The position numbers and the translations under genes were made by a program. From Vespa crabro (Eukaryota; Arthropoda; Insecta; Hymenoptera; Vespidae): a stretch of DNA of 64,000 bases. Below are positions 51,101 to 63,741 of this stretch, piece after piece. The notes under the pieces are model-generated. The model was not told the DNA's origin, searched no databases, and saw only the letters and a list, made by a program, of their open reading frames with translations. Every line of letters starts with the position of its first letter. Position 1 is the stretch's first letter. The stretch covers positions 5,364,501-5,428,500 of the forward strand of contig NC_060963.1 of the NCBI RefSeq assembly GCF_910589235.1. The letters run 5' to 3'.

Positions 51101-52028
51101 AGGTAAAAGCATAAGAAAACACAAGTGATCTAAAAAAAAATAATATTATTATAGATAACTCGAAAAGTACATAAAAATAACGTAAAACGTTATTGCCTGA
51201 AATGTTTTCAAAGTTTATTATTAAGAATATCAAGACGTTCTAATTATTTAAATTAATGATTAATACATCGTAAAGGAGTGGTAAAAAGGTTGATAAGTAT
51301 CACTCAAGAAGGTGAGCAAGGTATTGCTTATATAGTAAATCGACGAACCTTACTTTCAATGACCTCGACGATTGCGTAAATTGCTGCGAACTAAGAGTGG
51401 GGACATTGTTACGCGAAATACTAAAGCAACAAGGATGCTTCCAGGAATCACGGGTGAATTAATCACGACCGAATTCATCGCTTTTGTTGGGCGTGGAAAC
51501 GAGCAAACAGTTTCTATATGATATATGTAGAAACGTGCAAAAGATAATATTGTTTTTTCTTTGTAAAGGAAGAAAAGATGGAGAACTCGCGGATAAGCGA
51601 GCGTAGCCTTGCGAGGATATCTGTGTTCTTGGACAAGTGCACAGCAACGTATACTCAGCATGCTTTCACCGAAATGTAAAATAAAAAAATTTGCGTGTGT
51701 TCAAACGTATTTGAAAGTATTCGAGTATATTCGATTCAGATGTTAAGCCTTTTCTTTGGGATCGCAATCAAACGTACCGCCTTACGATGCCTTCGTCTGT
51801 CACGATCTGTCAGCTCGTTTGACGTAACGCAATCATCGTTCATTGTACCCTCAATTGGGTAAGACGATTCGCAAAAGCTTTTAACGCCGCTTTTCCTTTT
51901 TCTAACGGGAATGCATTTCCCTTAGGATTTACAATATCGTTTGCGATAGTGGTCAATCACTTACCGACAAGTAAGCAGACAAAGTCGATGATGATTTTCC
52001 GTAAAAGTAACTTTGACGTTCGATCCAT
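45152..52028 (-). CDS. phospholipid phosphatase (wunen-like lipid phosphate phosphatase, PAP2 family)
   Basis: Six-pass membrane enzyme that dephosphorylates phosphatidate, lysophosphatidate or sphingosine-1-phosphate at the cell surface; Drosophila wunen relatives guide germ cells. Seven minus-strand exons, 51965-52028, 47583-47734, 46562-46666, 45971-46173, 45631-45688, 45392-45568 and 45152-45283, join in frame to 296 aa, the usual family length. All three catalytic motifs are intact: C1 KYTIGRLRP (about 126-134), C2 PSGH (179-182) with His182, and C3 SRISDYKHHWSD (227-238) with His234 and Asp238. The sequence between C1 and C2 holds an NFT glycosylation site, as in LPPs. GKPYKRGFFCNDESLMHPY marks the first extracellular loop. 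Start MDRTSKLLLRKIIIDFVCLL is a basic segment leading into TM1. Intron 1 is 4.2 kb. Which paralogue (wun, wun2 or laza) cannot be told from this. Confidence 0.94.
46813..46857. repeat. (CT)n microsatellite in phosphatase intron 2
   Basis: Plus-strand CTCTCTCTCTCTTTCTCTCTT and similar units, in the intron between 46666 and 47583; on the gene strand it is a GA purine tract. Confidence 0.85.
49793..49860. repeat. (CT)n followed by (TA)n in phosphatase intron 1
   Basis: CTCTCTCTCTCTCTCTCT, then TATACATATATATATGTATA. Simple repeat inside the 4.2-kb first intron; no exon nearby. Confidence 0.85.
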
Positions 52029-52620
52029 TTTCTTTCCGTCGACGTTCCTCTTGTAGTACTAGTTACAGTCCACAGCTCAATTTTTACTTCGCGCGGTTCT
52101 ATGTAGTATGAATATTCGTGCGTGTTGTGTGTGTGTGTGTGTCTTCACGCGCGCGCGTGCGCACGTGTGTGTATTTTATTGAGAATAAGAGGAGTACGCG
52201 CGAACGCGATGCAAAATATCATGCATACGATATATATCGATGTCTCTGTGAAATTTCTGCTCCGTTGTGTGTCAAACGTTAAAGAGAAAAAAATTTGCTC
52301 GGGGGAGCATGAGGAAAAATGGAAATAAGGAGATAGAGAGATATAAAGAAAAAGAGAAAGGAAGAGAGAGAAAGAGTGAGAGAGAGTTAGAAAGAGTGAG
52401 AGAAATTTCACGACAAAAACAACCAACTCCTTCAAGATCCGAACGAAAACTGTGCGACGACGGCAGTTCGCGGCGGTCGAAGAATGCGTCTGCGCTCGTA
52501 GCCGCTTCGCTAATGCGGGGCGCACGTGCGCTTTTTGATTGGACGGCAAGTGCCTAGACGCCCTTCGAATCTGTCGCTTTATAAATAAAAAGCTGTAACG
52601 AACGTGATTTCTCGCGAAAT
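52029..52620 (-). promoter_or_regulatory. probable promoter and leader of the phospholipid phosphatase gene
   Basis: CG-containing, less AT-rich segment immediately upstream of the start codon at 52028. The plus-strand TTTATAAATA at about 52577-52586 reads TATTTATAAA on the gene strand and could be a TATA box, and an inverted CCAAT-like ATTGG occurs near 52536. Both are weak, unsupported motifs. The region also contains a Z-DNA-prone GT/GC tract (52118-52173) and a purine tract (52325-52400). Confidence 0.4.
52118..52173. repeat. alternating (GT)n-(CG)n-(GT)n purine/pyrimidine tract
   Basis: GTGTTGTGTGTGTGTGTGTG is followed by TCTTCA, then CGCGCGCGTGCGCACGTGTG. Strict purine/pyrimidine alternation including CG steps is the classic Z-DNA-forming composition. 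It lies 90-145 bp upstream of the phosphatase start codon. Confidence 0.85.
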
Positions 52621-53441
52621 TCTGAAAGAGATCGTTGATCCGTTGAATATCGTACGAACATCCTAATCGATAAAAAAAACCTTAAAAGACATATGGAATC
52701 GTAAGTCGTTTTTTCTTTTTTTTCTTTTAAAGATAACTAAACGATCTGCAATGAAATAAGAACGTTATTAGATATTGTCAAAAAGCTCTTTTCAATTAAT
52801 ATAATTATTTTTTTTTTATATAATTACTTATTTATTATACATAGATAAAATTTCAGTTATCATTATCATGTTCACTTATGATTTCTTCCATTTATAAAAT
52901 TGTACATATATATATATATCAAACATACTATTAAAAAAATTACGTTGAAAAGCAAAAATGATAAAACTTGATAAGTTACAATCATCAATCGTCTTAATTT
53001 TTCTGATAATAATTTTCGTCAAAATAATTCTGATTTTAGTCCGTATATATATATATATATTGTCATTGGCTTTATTTAAGGAGATCCTTTGTTTACTCTA
53101 TCTAATTTGTGTAATATAATGTGACTCTTATGGTCTTTTTTTTGCATAACCTTATACGTTTTGTCGAATTTATCTTTCTTTGAGATATTCGTGAAACTAC
53201 AAATGAAAATTAACTTTTGAAAGGAAATAAATATATAAAATATTAAATAAATTAAAAATGTTAAAAAATCTCAAATATATTTTTAAATATTACTTGAAAA
53301 TTTCTGTGGTATTTCGTGTATACGCTTGCATATTAATTTTTTAAAAACGCACGATTATAATAATCGCTTTTTTCGATTGCACGTACGAAAGTTAAAAGTC
53401 AAAAAATATAATAAAGATACAAGTCGTATGTATGTATGTAT

Positions 53442-53465
53442 AGACACACACACACACACACACAA
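53442..53465. repeat. (AC)n microsatellite
   Basis: ACACACACACACACACACAC run with a few flanking units in the intergenic interval. Confidence 0.85.
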
Positions 53466-53640
53466 CAGATAAAATTATATAAAAGAGTAATACATTTTTT
53501 ACATTACCTTTTATGCACGGTAATATTAAGTAGAAAAAAAATATATCAGAAATGTATAACGACATATGTATATACGTATGTACATACGTATTACATATGT
53601 CAGGTATTGTAAATATTACAAACACTTATTAATAATAGAT

Positions 53641-53676
53641 ATACACACACACACATATATATATATATATGTGTAT

Positions 53677-53726
<50 letters not shown>

Positions 53727-53776
53727 AATATATATATATATATGTATGTATATATATATGTATATGTACATATATG
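53641..53776. repeat. (AC)n-(TA)n compound microsatellite
   Basis: ATACACACACACACATATAT passes into long TA runs (about 53677-53724 and beyond) with GTATGTATA interruptions. The short Tyr/Ile-rich open frames over it are artefacts of the repeat. Confidence 0.9.
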
Positions 53777-54536
53777 GCGATAAATCAAATGATAATGTCT
53801 ACCTTAACAGATTAATACACAAAAATAATGTTATCGTAGTTATCTTATACTATTATCTCATTTATTAAATTGCCTAGTTTTCTGAAACATCTGATTTTTG
53901 TACCGATTTTTATATGCCGCATTCATGGAAATAAATTCGCGTAAATTTAAATAATGCAAAAATAATAACTTATAAAGTAAAAATAAATAATTTATTAAAA
54001 TTTTTAATAATTTTTCTTTTTATTCTATTTAAAATATATGTTAAATAACATCTAATTGAAGCGACTTGATATTTGTATGATATAACTATGTGCTTTCTCA
54101 AGTGATTTATATATCATAACATGACGCTGTTACCTTTCCATAATAATCTAAATTTCTGTGATATAAGCATAATAATATGTTTTAATGAAAAGATCTATGA
54201 AGATTATAAAGATAAGATTATTAGTCTGCATTATACTTATCTAAAAAAATTGGATGCTGTTATGAACAGGGCAGGTTTTAGGAATCTTTTCAGAAGCAAA
54301 AGACGATAAGATTAAAGAAAAACGTAAGTTAAATATGTTCCAGCAAACATGCTTTGATTTATCATCAGAACTTCCTTCATACTACAAGCACGCCGACTCT
54401 ATAAAGTCAAATTACGAGATAAGACTGATACTTCGAGTCTCATTGTTCATTGTAAAAAGAAATAAAGTACTACCCAAGATTTCTTACACATTTCTATTAT
54501 AATTTTATTAATATTAATAATAATATTATCGCTATG

Positions 54537-54573
<37 letters not shown>

Positions 54574-54575
54574 CT
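54537..54575. repeat. (ATC)n trinucleotide microsatellite
   Basis: An uninterrupted run of about 12 ATC units (ATCATCATCATCATCATCAT and onwards), followed by an imperfect ATT/TTA-rich tail to about 54620. Intergenic. Confidence 0.9.
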
Positions 54576-56612
54576 ATTATTATTAATTTTATTTTTATCT
54601 TTATTTTTATTATTATTATTTGTAGCGTGTATTATATCCGATGTAACAAAAGCGCATACTTCGATTGACTTTTCTTCGAAAAATCAATGATTGTATATTT
54701 ATCCAATGGACGTTTAATTGGAAAATAAATTAAAAAAGAATATATATATCGTATCATATTTCGACTTAACATGATTGTGTATTTATTATAGGGCAACTAT
54801 ATACAAAAGACAATACAGAACGAAGCGAGTACATGGAATTTACCTCCTTTCTTCGTCTGTAACAATTACCATGTACAGGATATACCTGACAATTATTGCT
54901 AATAATAAAAGCGACCGTCGACTGTATATAATACAGACAAAAATTTTTCTAGGCTTGTCTGTATGTTAGCTCTGGCTATGTGTCTTATTTATTGTATATG
55001 TGGTCGAAGCAACCGATCGTCAATCGTCATGCTTAAGTACATTCAACAGTCAGCATTACTTAATTTTACAGATTTACAGTCATTTGTCAAAGACTGTATA
55101 AAATGAACATTATTCGCATATATAAGATCAAATCGTTGATTCATTTAATTGAATCGTTTCTATCGAGTTCCTTGCATATAGGAATTACATTTAAAATAAT
55201 GTAATCATTCGAATACATTTCTGATGGTTCTACTTACGAAGGACATGTAGTACTTTGTTAATTAAAACATGTTAACTTAGAAATAATGACTCATATTAAT
55301 TGTCTCATTTATATCATTCATTTCATGCTTTCCGCATGCATTAGTCTAAGCACTTATCGTCCATTCGTAGGTGTCCATATTAATAGTAGACTATCGATAG
55401 AATTATCTGTCGGTATAATTTATTTTTCGTTATTTACTATACTTGCGCGCATGTATGCTTATGAAAACTATGCAGTGACAAGAGAAATGTCAATATTTTC
55501 TTTTATTCTTCCTATAACATTTTTACCTACTGTTCTTTTTCTAATGTATGTTACGTGTTTGAGATTAATACAGTTTAATTAACAAATATGATACACAAGT
55601 ATTTTATCTTATATGAATATCAATAATTTACGTTACATTGCATTGACGATAGTAGATAATAATAATAACGCAATAATATTCTTATATCGTAGAATATTTC
55701 ATATGTATTGTAGTCGTGCAGTATAACTAATAATAGTAAGAAAATGCTTACTCCTTTCAACATGAAAATCTGCATTGTGATGTATATAAATAAATTTTGA
55801 ATAATTCTTACACAAAAAATAATTGTGCATCTTAGCTTCAAATGCAATATTTTTGTGATTAGAAAAATTAGAGCCAAACTATGTAAAAAATGTTTCGTAT
55901 CCTCATAGTCACTTTGAATAAGTTCTTTTTTTAACTAGGAACATAATTACAAAAAGAAATAATATTTGCTGGTCTTACACAACTCGTTAAAAATATAAAA
56001 ATTAATTTAAATTATATCAAATTCATAATCTATACATTATAGCTTTCAAATTTTTCCGAAGTCATTTCCACATATTACAATGATTAAAGTTAATTTACTC
56101 TGTACAAATTGCAAATTTCTGTTAAATATTAATTTAAACATATGCAAACACTTATTCGCACAGCCTCTTTCATTAAGTTCTACGCACGCACACATATTTC
56201 AAATTCATAGTTAACGGAGCACAAATTCTATTTCAAAAATGGTGCTAATTGCATCTTTACACTGCTCTTTGGTTATTATAAGAGACTTTGGTTGTGCTAA
56301 CCGCTATTTTTTTTGACTACAAAAGACATATTGAAATATATTTTTTGTACATATTATTAGACCCAGAGAAATATACATAACCAAAATGATTTTATCATAA
56401 ACAATAGGGAAAAAAAATTGTATTTAATTTTTTGTTATTACTTATTCCAAAACATATATAGAAAAAATATTCTATGCTTAAAATTTCTCTTCCTTTCTTT
56501 TTTTTTTCTTCTTTTTCTTTTTGTACTTTTCATATCATAATAATTAGAGAAATTCAAAATATAATTTCAAAAATTGTCAAAACCAATATTACACAAATTC
56601 TCTTTCTAATAG

Positions 56613-59600
56613 TCATCTTCTTGACTCTAATGCATATGCAGTTATAGTACTATCGACACATCCCGCTGCTAAAATCACACGATAGGGATGAAAACTAAGA
56701 CAACTTACAGGACTAATTCGTGTACCCATAAAACCTTCGTGAAACTTTATTGTATTGAGATGATGTCCATGCGTATTATAAACACTGATGCAGTGATTCG
56801 TTGAGCCGCTAAAATAAATTAATATAAGATGATTCTTTTGAAGTAAAAAAATACTTCAAAAAATTTTATATATTTTTTACTTACCAAGCAAAAACATTAG
56901 CATTTTCATGAACGGTTAATGCTGTAATGCCTTGCGTTATCTGTACAGTATTTATAGAAGAATTTTTTCTTATGTCAAATATTCTAATATCCCCGGAAGA
57001 AGATCCAGTAAATAATTGTGATATGAAACCGTCAGATTTTCTTAAGTGTGTTCCCAACACCCATGCAATATGTTCTCTCCAGGTCATAACTCTTGCTTCC
57101 AATGGAGGCAATCTCCGGTCAAAGAGTCGAACTGATCCATCACCACAGCCTAATGCCATCAAAGATCCTAAAATTTAAAATATAAAATATGCATGTCTAC
57201 CTTATTATAATTTAAATTGAACGGAATGAAATTTTTATTAAAAAATATTGAATACTGGATTGTTTATTTAAATATAAAATATTGAAAATTCCGACATTAT
57301 TTATTGACCAATTTGATACAAGTAAATATATGTATATAAAAATAATATTTTCATTTATATTAGATCTTATAAAAAATTACAAACCTGTATTATCGACATC
57401 AACAGACGTAATACAACAATCAGCACCTGTTGGTATATCTTGCTTTTTCAATTCTGTTTCTGCATCCCAAAGTCTCACAATACGAACATCACCTGTTACA
57501 ACTAGAGTTAGAGATTTTTGCTCCCATTTAGTAACCAATCCTGCCGTTGCTAAATAGAAAATTCCTTAATATTTCTGTGAAAAATATATTATACTTCTAG
57601 GAATATACAGTTATCGGTTATTTACCAGTGGAAGTCCTCGCTAATGGCTGTATATCAGACAATGCTTGCCATGCAGTGAGCAAGACAGGATCACGTCCTA
57701 AAGTGCTACTGTAATTCTTCCATACTCTAATCGAACCATCATCTGAGCCAGCCATTAATAACGTTACATCATGAGCATTGATAAACTCCAAAGTTGTAAT
57801 ACGTGACATTCTATTACCACGACTGGCGTAATATGTTAATTTAGCACCGTTTTGGCAGTCCCATACACTGTACATATATATTAACCATTCTATATTACAG
57901 ATATAATATAGTAATCTGATTTTAATTTATTTAATCACATCAAACAATAAATATTTTAATGATTTCATGGTTCCTAATAATTTTCGAGCAGTAAATCAAA
58001 AAATATAATCACAATATTAAAATTGAAATATCCTCTTTTTAAAAACGTTTATGTCTTTGATTTCGAGTTTTTTTATAATAACAAATATACTATTAGATTG
58101 TGCACAATGCCACGCACAACCTATGTGTATTTAATATAAATAATAGTGAACTGAATCATATTATTAATATTACCCAAAGTAATCCTTCAATGCTACCGCC
58201 AAATGTGATTCAAACGGATGGAACGTAAGAACATCTGGAGATTGAGGACATCTAGTATGAAATACTTGAGATTCTATTCTATTTTGCATTGCTTTTAACT
58301 GTTCTTCTTTCGCATCATGTTTCTGTCGTTTGTTTCGTAAATACCTACAGAAATAATTTAAAAAATTTATATAATTATATAAATTTATATCATAATTATA
58401 TTATTTAAAATAATAAAAAGCAAATATAATAATAATCCCATCTGGTTTTCAATAATATTAATTACCTCCATTCGCGTTCATAATGTGCCCTGCTTTCCAT
58501 GTCGCTTATAGATTCAGTTTCATTTTTTAAAGTAACAGGTTGTGCAAATTGTGCACAACTCCATTCAACAAATTGTGAAGTAGTTAAAGGAGTTTTAATA
58601 TCAAATATTTCATCTGCTTCTTCTGATATCTTGTAATAAAGAAACAATAAATATATAGTTAAATATAGACAGAGGGGACTTAAATATTAGTATAGTACAA
58701 TATGTATTTCTGTACGTATTTAAATATTCTGTACGAATACTTAAGTTCCCAACTGTATATACAATCTGTATAAGAAAACAAAATGATATTTTATATTTAC
58801 TGTAATGGGAACCGGTTTCCTAGGACGATTACCATGTGAAGACATTCGTGCAGATCGCAATAGATCTGTTCCAGAATTAACTATAGGTGGTGATTCTCCC
58901 TTGCTGTTACTAAAAATGATATAAAAATCTTAAAACAATAACTTAAATCTGAAAATGTATTTACTAACCTTAAATAACTAGTTTGATTTGATGGAGAGGG
59001 TGGAAGGGACAATGATGAGGATATTTTTGTCTCTCCTACTTCTTTAGAAACAAACGAATCTTTGACCTGAAATTTTATGTTTAAAAATTTGCTTTAACTT
59101 TACTAATATACAAATAATTAGACAATATACATAAAGACATTTTTTTTCATCATGGCAATATGCATTACCTGTCTGCGAATATGATTTGTTACTTTTTGAG
59201 ACATCACAGCGACCGCAGGATGAGGATCATTATCAAGATTACCAAGTCCATGCCATAATTTCATGTATACACTACCATAAGATAAACTTGGTAAATTTCC
59301 TAAAGAACTATGACCTATGATAAAAATGCACTAAATTAATGAAAAATAATATAAAATACAATTATTCTATAACAAAAATGTATACAAAGTGTCCACCAGG
59401 ATTATTATGAAATCTAATCATTTGTTCAAAAAGCAGAAACAAATCAATTTTGTTTTCAAGAACGATAGATTCGCATCATAAATTCACCTACTTTGAGATA
59501 ACCCATTTAATTAAAGATTTTTGAAAGGATTAGCTTAAAGTGAAGTGAGTAAAAAACAAAAAAATTTACTTCTTGTCGTTTTTCGAAAAAATCACTTAAT

Positions 59601-59761
59601 TTCATAATAATTCTGATGGGCACTTTTCTTTGGAACATTCTATATATTACTGTATTGTATTGTATTGTATTGTATTGTATTGTATATTATATTATATTAT
59701 ATTATATTATATTATATTATATTATATTATATTATATTATATTATATTATATTATGTTGAC

Positions 59762-59819
<58 letters not shown>

Positions 59820-62800
59820 AAGTAACATATGATCATTGAATATTTAAAATTTAAGATATAAAAAGATCTATTGAATACATGAATAGTAAGAAAGTTGTGT
59901 AACCAAGAACATGCAATTGAATTCCTAATTATTATTACCAAGTGACTCGCAAGGTTTCCTCACGAACTCCCAATTATTTCCTGGCATATGAATGAAACAA
60001 TACAAGTAACTATTATCTTGAGATCAATTAATCATATAGAATGATATAACACATAAAAATTTTACCTAAACTACTAATAGAGGATGAAGAAGAAACTCTT
60101 TTTATACGGTCTTGACCAAGCCCATCAGTTGTATCTACAGTGTATGTATTATTAGGAGACAACATCTTCAAACGATCTCGTGAACTAATACGTCTCATTC
60201 CACTGAATGGTGATAATGTTTCTACGATTAAATCTTTTCTGCTATTTTCTTCAGCTAAAGCTAAAGTCACAAACGAATTCTCAAAATGTAGAACCATCCA
60301 TTGAAGTGCTACTACCAATTCCTACAATGTCCATTCAATTTTGTGATAATTTTTTCTTATCAATAATTCGTAATGATTTTAAAAAATAAAGCATACGTAC
60401 TTTTCTTACTAAAGGACACATATCATGAGAAACAGTATTAATAAGCGTCATAGCAATAATTTGATCGATATTGTTTGCATGTTCGCTTCGAGTTGTTACG
60501 CTGTTTATAAAAGTTCCTAGCGCATAAACGCTAGCAGCTCGTACCTACATAGTTTAATAATCATAGTTCACTGATTTTTATAACATATATCAAAATAATA
60601 AACTTTATACCTCAGGAACAGGATCATGTAGTAATATGAAAAGCTTTTCATGCGCAATGTCTCTTACTCCACACCATCTTGCTTTATCATAATTATGCCA
60701 AAGTCTTCCAAGACATAAACAAAGCCATTGACGTAGTAATGGATGAGAGTCACCTAATTGTTCAAGACAAATTGATACAAGACTTCCATGATTTGCAGCA
60801 ACTTGCCCAGGTCGATAATCATTTACAATACAAGCTAACACAAATGCTGCTAATGTTCTGTGTTCCCGCTGAAATATGATTAATTTGAAGATATACATAA
60901 CAATGAAGTTAGTAATAAATTAATTAAAAATTATGTCTACAGATATTGCTGAAAATACTATCAAATTTTATACCAAAATCGAAGTATCTTGAAGAACAGA
61001 CAGAAAATATTTATGACCATCATCTCGTACTAAATCAGCCTGACAGGTCTACAATTTAAATAACAACTGTGCATTAACATTAGTATTAAAACGAATAAAA
61101 TAATAACTATAAAATGTTGTAGAATATAACTTACATTATCCACTGCAAGAATTTTTGCCCAGATAAACACAAGTAAAGGTCGAAGTTCTTTTGCATTGCT
61201 TTGAAGTAATTTTAAGACATATGGAAAAATTCCAACGCTTAATGCTAAATTCACAGCCCATGGACCAAGATCAAGAAAACGTCCTAATAATTCCAATGCT
61301 CTAAGTCTATGTACTTGACTCAAAAGCACTTGTAACACAATCGGAAGTTGTTCTGGAGGATTACGATTTTTTGAGCCCAATGTAAGCCACACTTGAAAAG
61401 CTGTTAATTGTTCTTCAAAGAAAGGAGAATGTACAAATTGCTCTTCATTTTCAAGAATCTGTGGTAATTGTGCTAAACATAAATCAAGTGCCAAATCCCA
61501 AGCTTGCCACATTGGATGCTAAGATTATAAATAAAATAGAAAAGATTATATTGATATATTTCAAAATTTTATCAAAAGTTAAAAAATTGAAATTTCTTAT
61601 TTCTAAAATAAATGTTCCAATATTAATTTTTACCTGATATGTAGGTGGTAACTTTGGACAAGATACTGGAGTGCAGTCATATGAACGAAGTATTCTTTCG
61701 GCGAGTAAAAAGTTTCTAAACAAACTAGCAACTAACAAATCTTGTCTAAACAATCTTTGGAATAAATCTGAAAAAGCAAAACATCTACTTAAGAATTAAT
61801 TATTATTAGTAATTTTAAAATAATAAAAATTTATTAAGAGCTTAACATACCTCTAGGTAAAGTGTTCCATGCTATGGTATCTGTAATTGCAGTAAATATC
61901 CAATTTAATTCCCCTAACATAGTTCTTCTATCGGTCAGCTGACCTGGAATTCTGTAATGTACGCGATTACATACTGTATTGAGTTAACCAATAATATTGG
62001 AATTTTCAGTATTTTATATTTAAATAAACAATGCTTGCACTGAAAATTTTGACTTCACTTATTGGTTAATCTAATATATTAATAGATAACAATTATTTTT
62101 TCAAACTGTATACAATAATGATCTTCTAATATCATCTAAAAATAAAGGAATTCTAAAAGTCGGTTAAAATAAATGTTCATCTTACTTGTCAATCAAATCC
62201 AATGATATCTTTGGGATTAATTTGGTAGTATTTTGCATCACAAACCTACATAAAAATTACTTTAATAAATAATATGACCAAGTATTATATGCATTCAAAA
62301 AATATTTGAAAATTTGTTTTCTTACCAACGTAATGCAATTTTTATTGGTGTAGTAAGGCAAGATGTAAACACATCTGCTGGCAGATCTGGATTCATGGGT
62401 AAAATCTGATTAGCTGCACATGCTGCCAATTGAATACAATTTTTATAAGATGGGATTGTAGAATTCGCAATTCCGGTTGCGCAATTCTGTTGCACAGCCT
62501 GCTTTTCCATCTGAGAAACAGAAATTAATATTATATATATTTTATAATTATAAATGTGAACTTAACAAAACATTTTTACTTCATATTCTTTTTCATGCTG
62601 TTCAGCAAATTGTTGGAAGGACTCAACAATAATGCCGGCATTAGAGCAATCATATACATAAATACTAGGTGCTCCCATCCATGTTTGTAAATCATACACT
62701 GACAATGGAATGTATTGTGTATAAGTCTGTAAAAAAAAAATCTGTGTCTCAAAAAGATACGTAATTTAATAATTGAAAAACCATTTTTTCACCAACCCTA

Positions 62801-63675
62801 TTAAATACCCATATTTCACCATTACTAGTAGGTTTAGGTACACCATGTCCATTGTAATGAAAAAGAACTCTTTCTTCTTTAGCATTTCTCCGTAAAGAGG
62901 TACATAATTTTTTAACTTCTTCTACTGTAGGATCTAAACTCTGTTTATAACGTGCTCTAGGCTGCCACCTTTCATACTGTTTCTGTAAATTTGAGCCTAT
63001 CATTTCAAGAGCTTTTTGTGGACTTACAGATGATGGATCTGTAGCAGATAAATTAGAAATTTACATTTTTAAATCTTATGTTATTACACATTTACTTAGA
63101 TAGGAAAAAAGTAATTATTATAAGCAAAATGTTAAAAATGAATTACTTCAATATTCAAGTATATCCATTATATATTATATATTAAGGTAAATATATTAAA
63201 TGTAATTAGAACACCGATGTAACATTATATAACAGCAATGAAAGAGACAGCAAATAAAGATAATTAATAGCAAATTAAGTAAATAAAATTAATTACCAAT
63301 CCAACATTCTAAACGAGCACATGGTTGTGTTTTAACGATATCAGGTGGATCGACACCAACATTTAGACAAAGTACCAATGCAACGCTAACTGTTTTCATC
63401 TGAAAAATGAAAAAAAAAATTATAGTAAACTTATCTTAATAAAAGATCTATAATATTAAGGAAAATACTAAGGCAATTCAAATAAAAAAAAAAATAAGAA
63501 AAAAAAGAAAACCGACCCGTTCTTTCATGCGCCAAGTTTGCGTGACACAATTGATACCCTCGATTGTCGTTGTATGTCGAGGTTTTTGGAAAGCAACAGG
63601 CATTTTCCAATCGTCCTCGGTCAAATTCGAATTGTCTTCCTCGTGGCATGACTTTGCGTCGATAACTGACATCAT
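56613..63675 (-). CDS. RPTOR: raptor, regulatory-associated protein of mTOR
   Basis: Scaffold subunit of mTORC1 that presents substrates (TOS motifs) to TOR and is recruited to lysosomes by Rag GTPases. Twenty-two minus-strand exons: 63517-63675, 63297-63399, 62797-63038, 62580-62726, 62326-62510, 62186-62245, 61851-61951, 61634-61767, 61135-61518, 60974-61048, 60611-60868, 60401-60544, 60066-60321, 59169-59314, 58969-59066, 58801-58909, 58466-58629, 58174-58344, 57626-57867, 57385-57549, 56885-57167, 56613-56808. They total 1,273 aa (human 1,335), all in frame. The N-terminal caspase-like RNC domain shows WRMKERMKTVSVALVLCLNV and HYNGHGVPKPT; the family is proteolytically inactive. HEAT repeats (about 380-720) include GRFLDLGPWAVNLALSVGIF. 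A Ser-rich linker follows, then a C-terminal WD40 propeller (about 960-1273; DDGSIRVWKN, GDVRIVRLWD, GDGSVRLFDRR). Start MMSVIDAKSCHEED: either of two adjacent ATGs. Confidence 0.97.
59386..59626. mobile_element. inverted-repeat MITE-like element in an RPTOR intron
   Basis: In the 751-bp intron between 60066 and 59314. The left arm AAGTGTCCACCAGGATTATT continues ATGAAATCTAA. The right arm on the opposite strand is AAGTGCCCATCAGAATTATT followed by ATGAAATTAAG; roughly 26 of 31 bases match. The interior (about 180 bp) has no coding capacity. I cannot find a clear target duplication, so the superfamily is not assigned and the exact ends are approximate. Confidence 0.6.
59651..59818. repeat. three-part microsatellite: (TGTAT)n, (ATTAT)n, (TA)n
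   Basis: About seven TGTAT pentamers (59651-59685) change by single-base substitution into about fourteen ATTAT pentamers (59686-59755). After TGTTGACATATG comes an uninterrupted TA run to about 59817. It lies in the same RPTOR intron, 20 bp beyond the inverted-repeat element. Short Tyr/Ile-rich open frames across it are not genes. Confidence 0.92.
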
Positions 63676-63741
63676 CCACTTATATTTCACGGAAAGCCTC
63701 CGCCGGTTTCCACGAAAGACACGTTTCGATCACATCAAATT

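Larger units (their letters stand above)
52621..56612. other. intergenic interval between the phosphatase promoter and the RPTOR 3' end
   Basis: About 4 kb, no convincing exon on either strand. The right end (about 56.0-56.6 kb) should be the RPTOR 3' UTR, since that gene reads leftwards. Dense microsatellites occupy 53430-53780 and 54537-54575. A 98-codon hydrophobic open frame at 55286-55582 (plus) and a 62-codon one at 54121-54309 show no known domain, no splice signals and no codon pattern that convinces me. Confidence 0.5.

Noticed and set aside
53566..53868. 100-codon Tyr/Ile-rich open frame
   Set aside because: It runs through AC/TA microsatellites that are open in several frames; no homology.
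54661..54690. Hairpin ATTGACTTTT...AAAAATCAAT in the intergenic interval
   Set aside because: Short stem, no flanking structure of a microRNA precursor (needs about 22-bp arms), no sign of a transposon end.
55286..55582. 98-codon hydrophobic open frame that could be a small membrane protein
   Set aside because: Plausible-looking helices arise easily in AT-rich DNA; no conserved motif, no flanking splice or promoter signal, and no relation to neighbouring genes. Conservation in a relative would change this.
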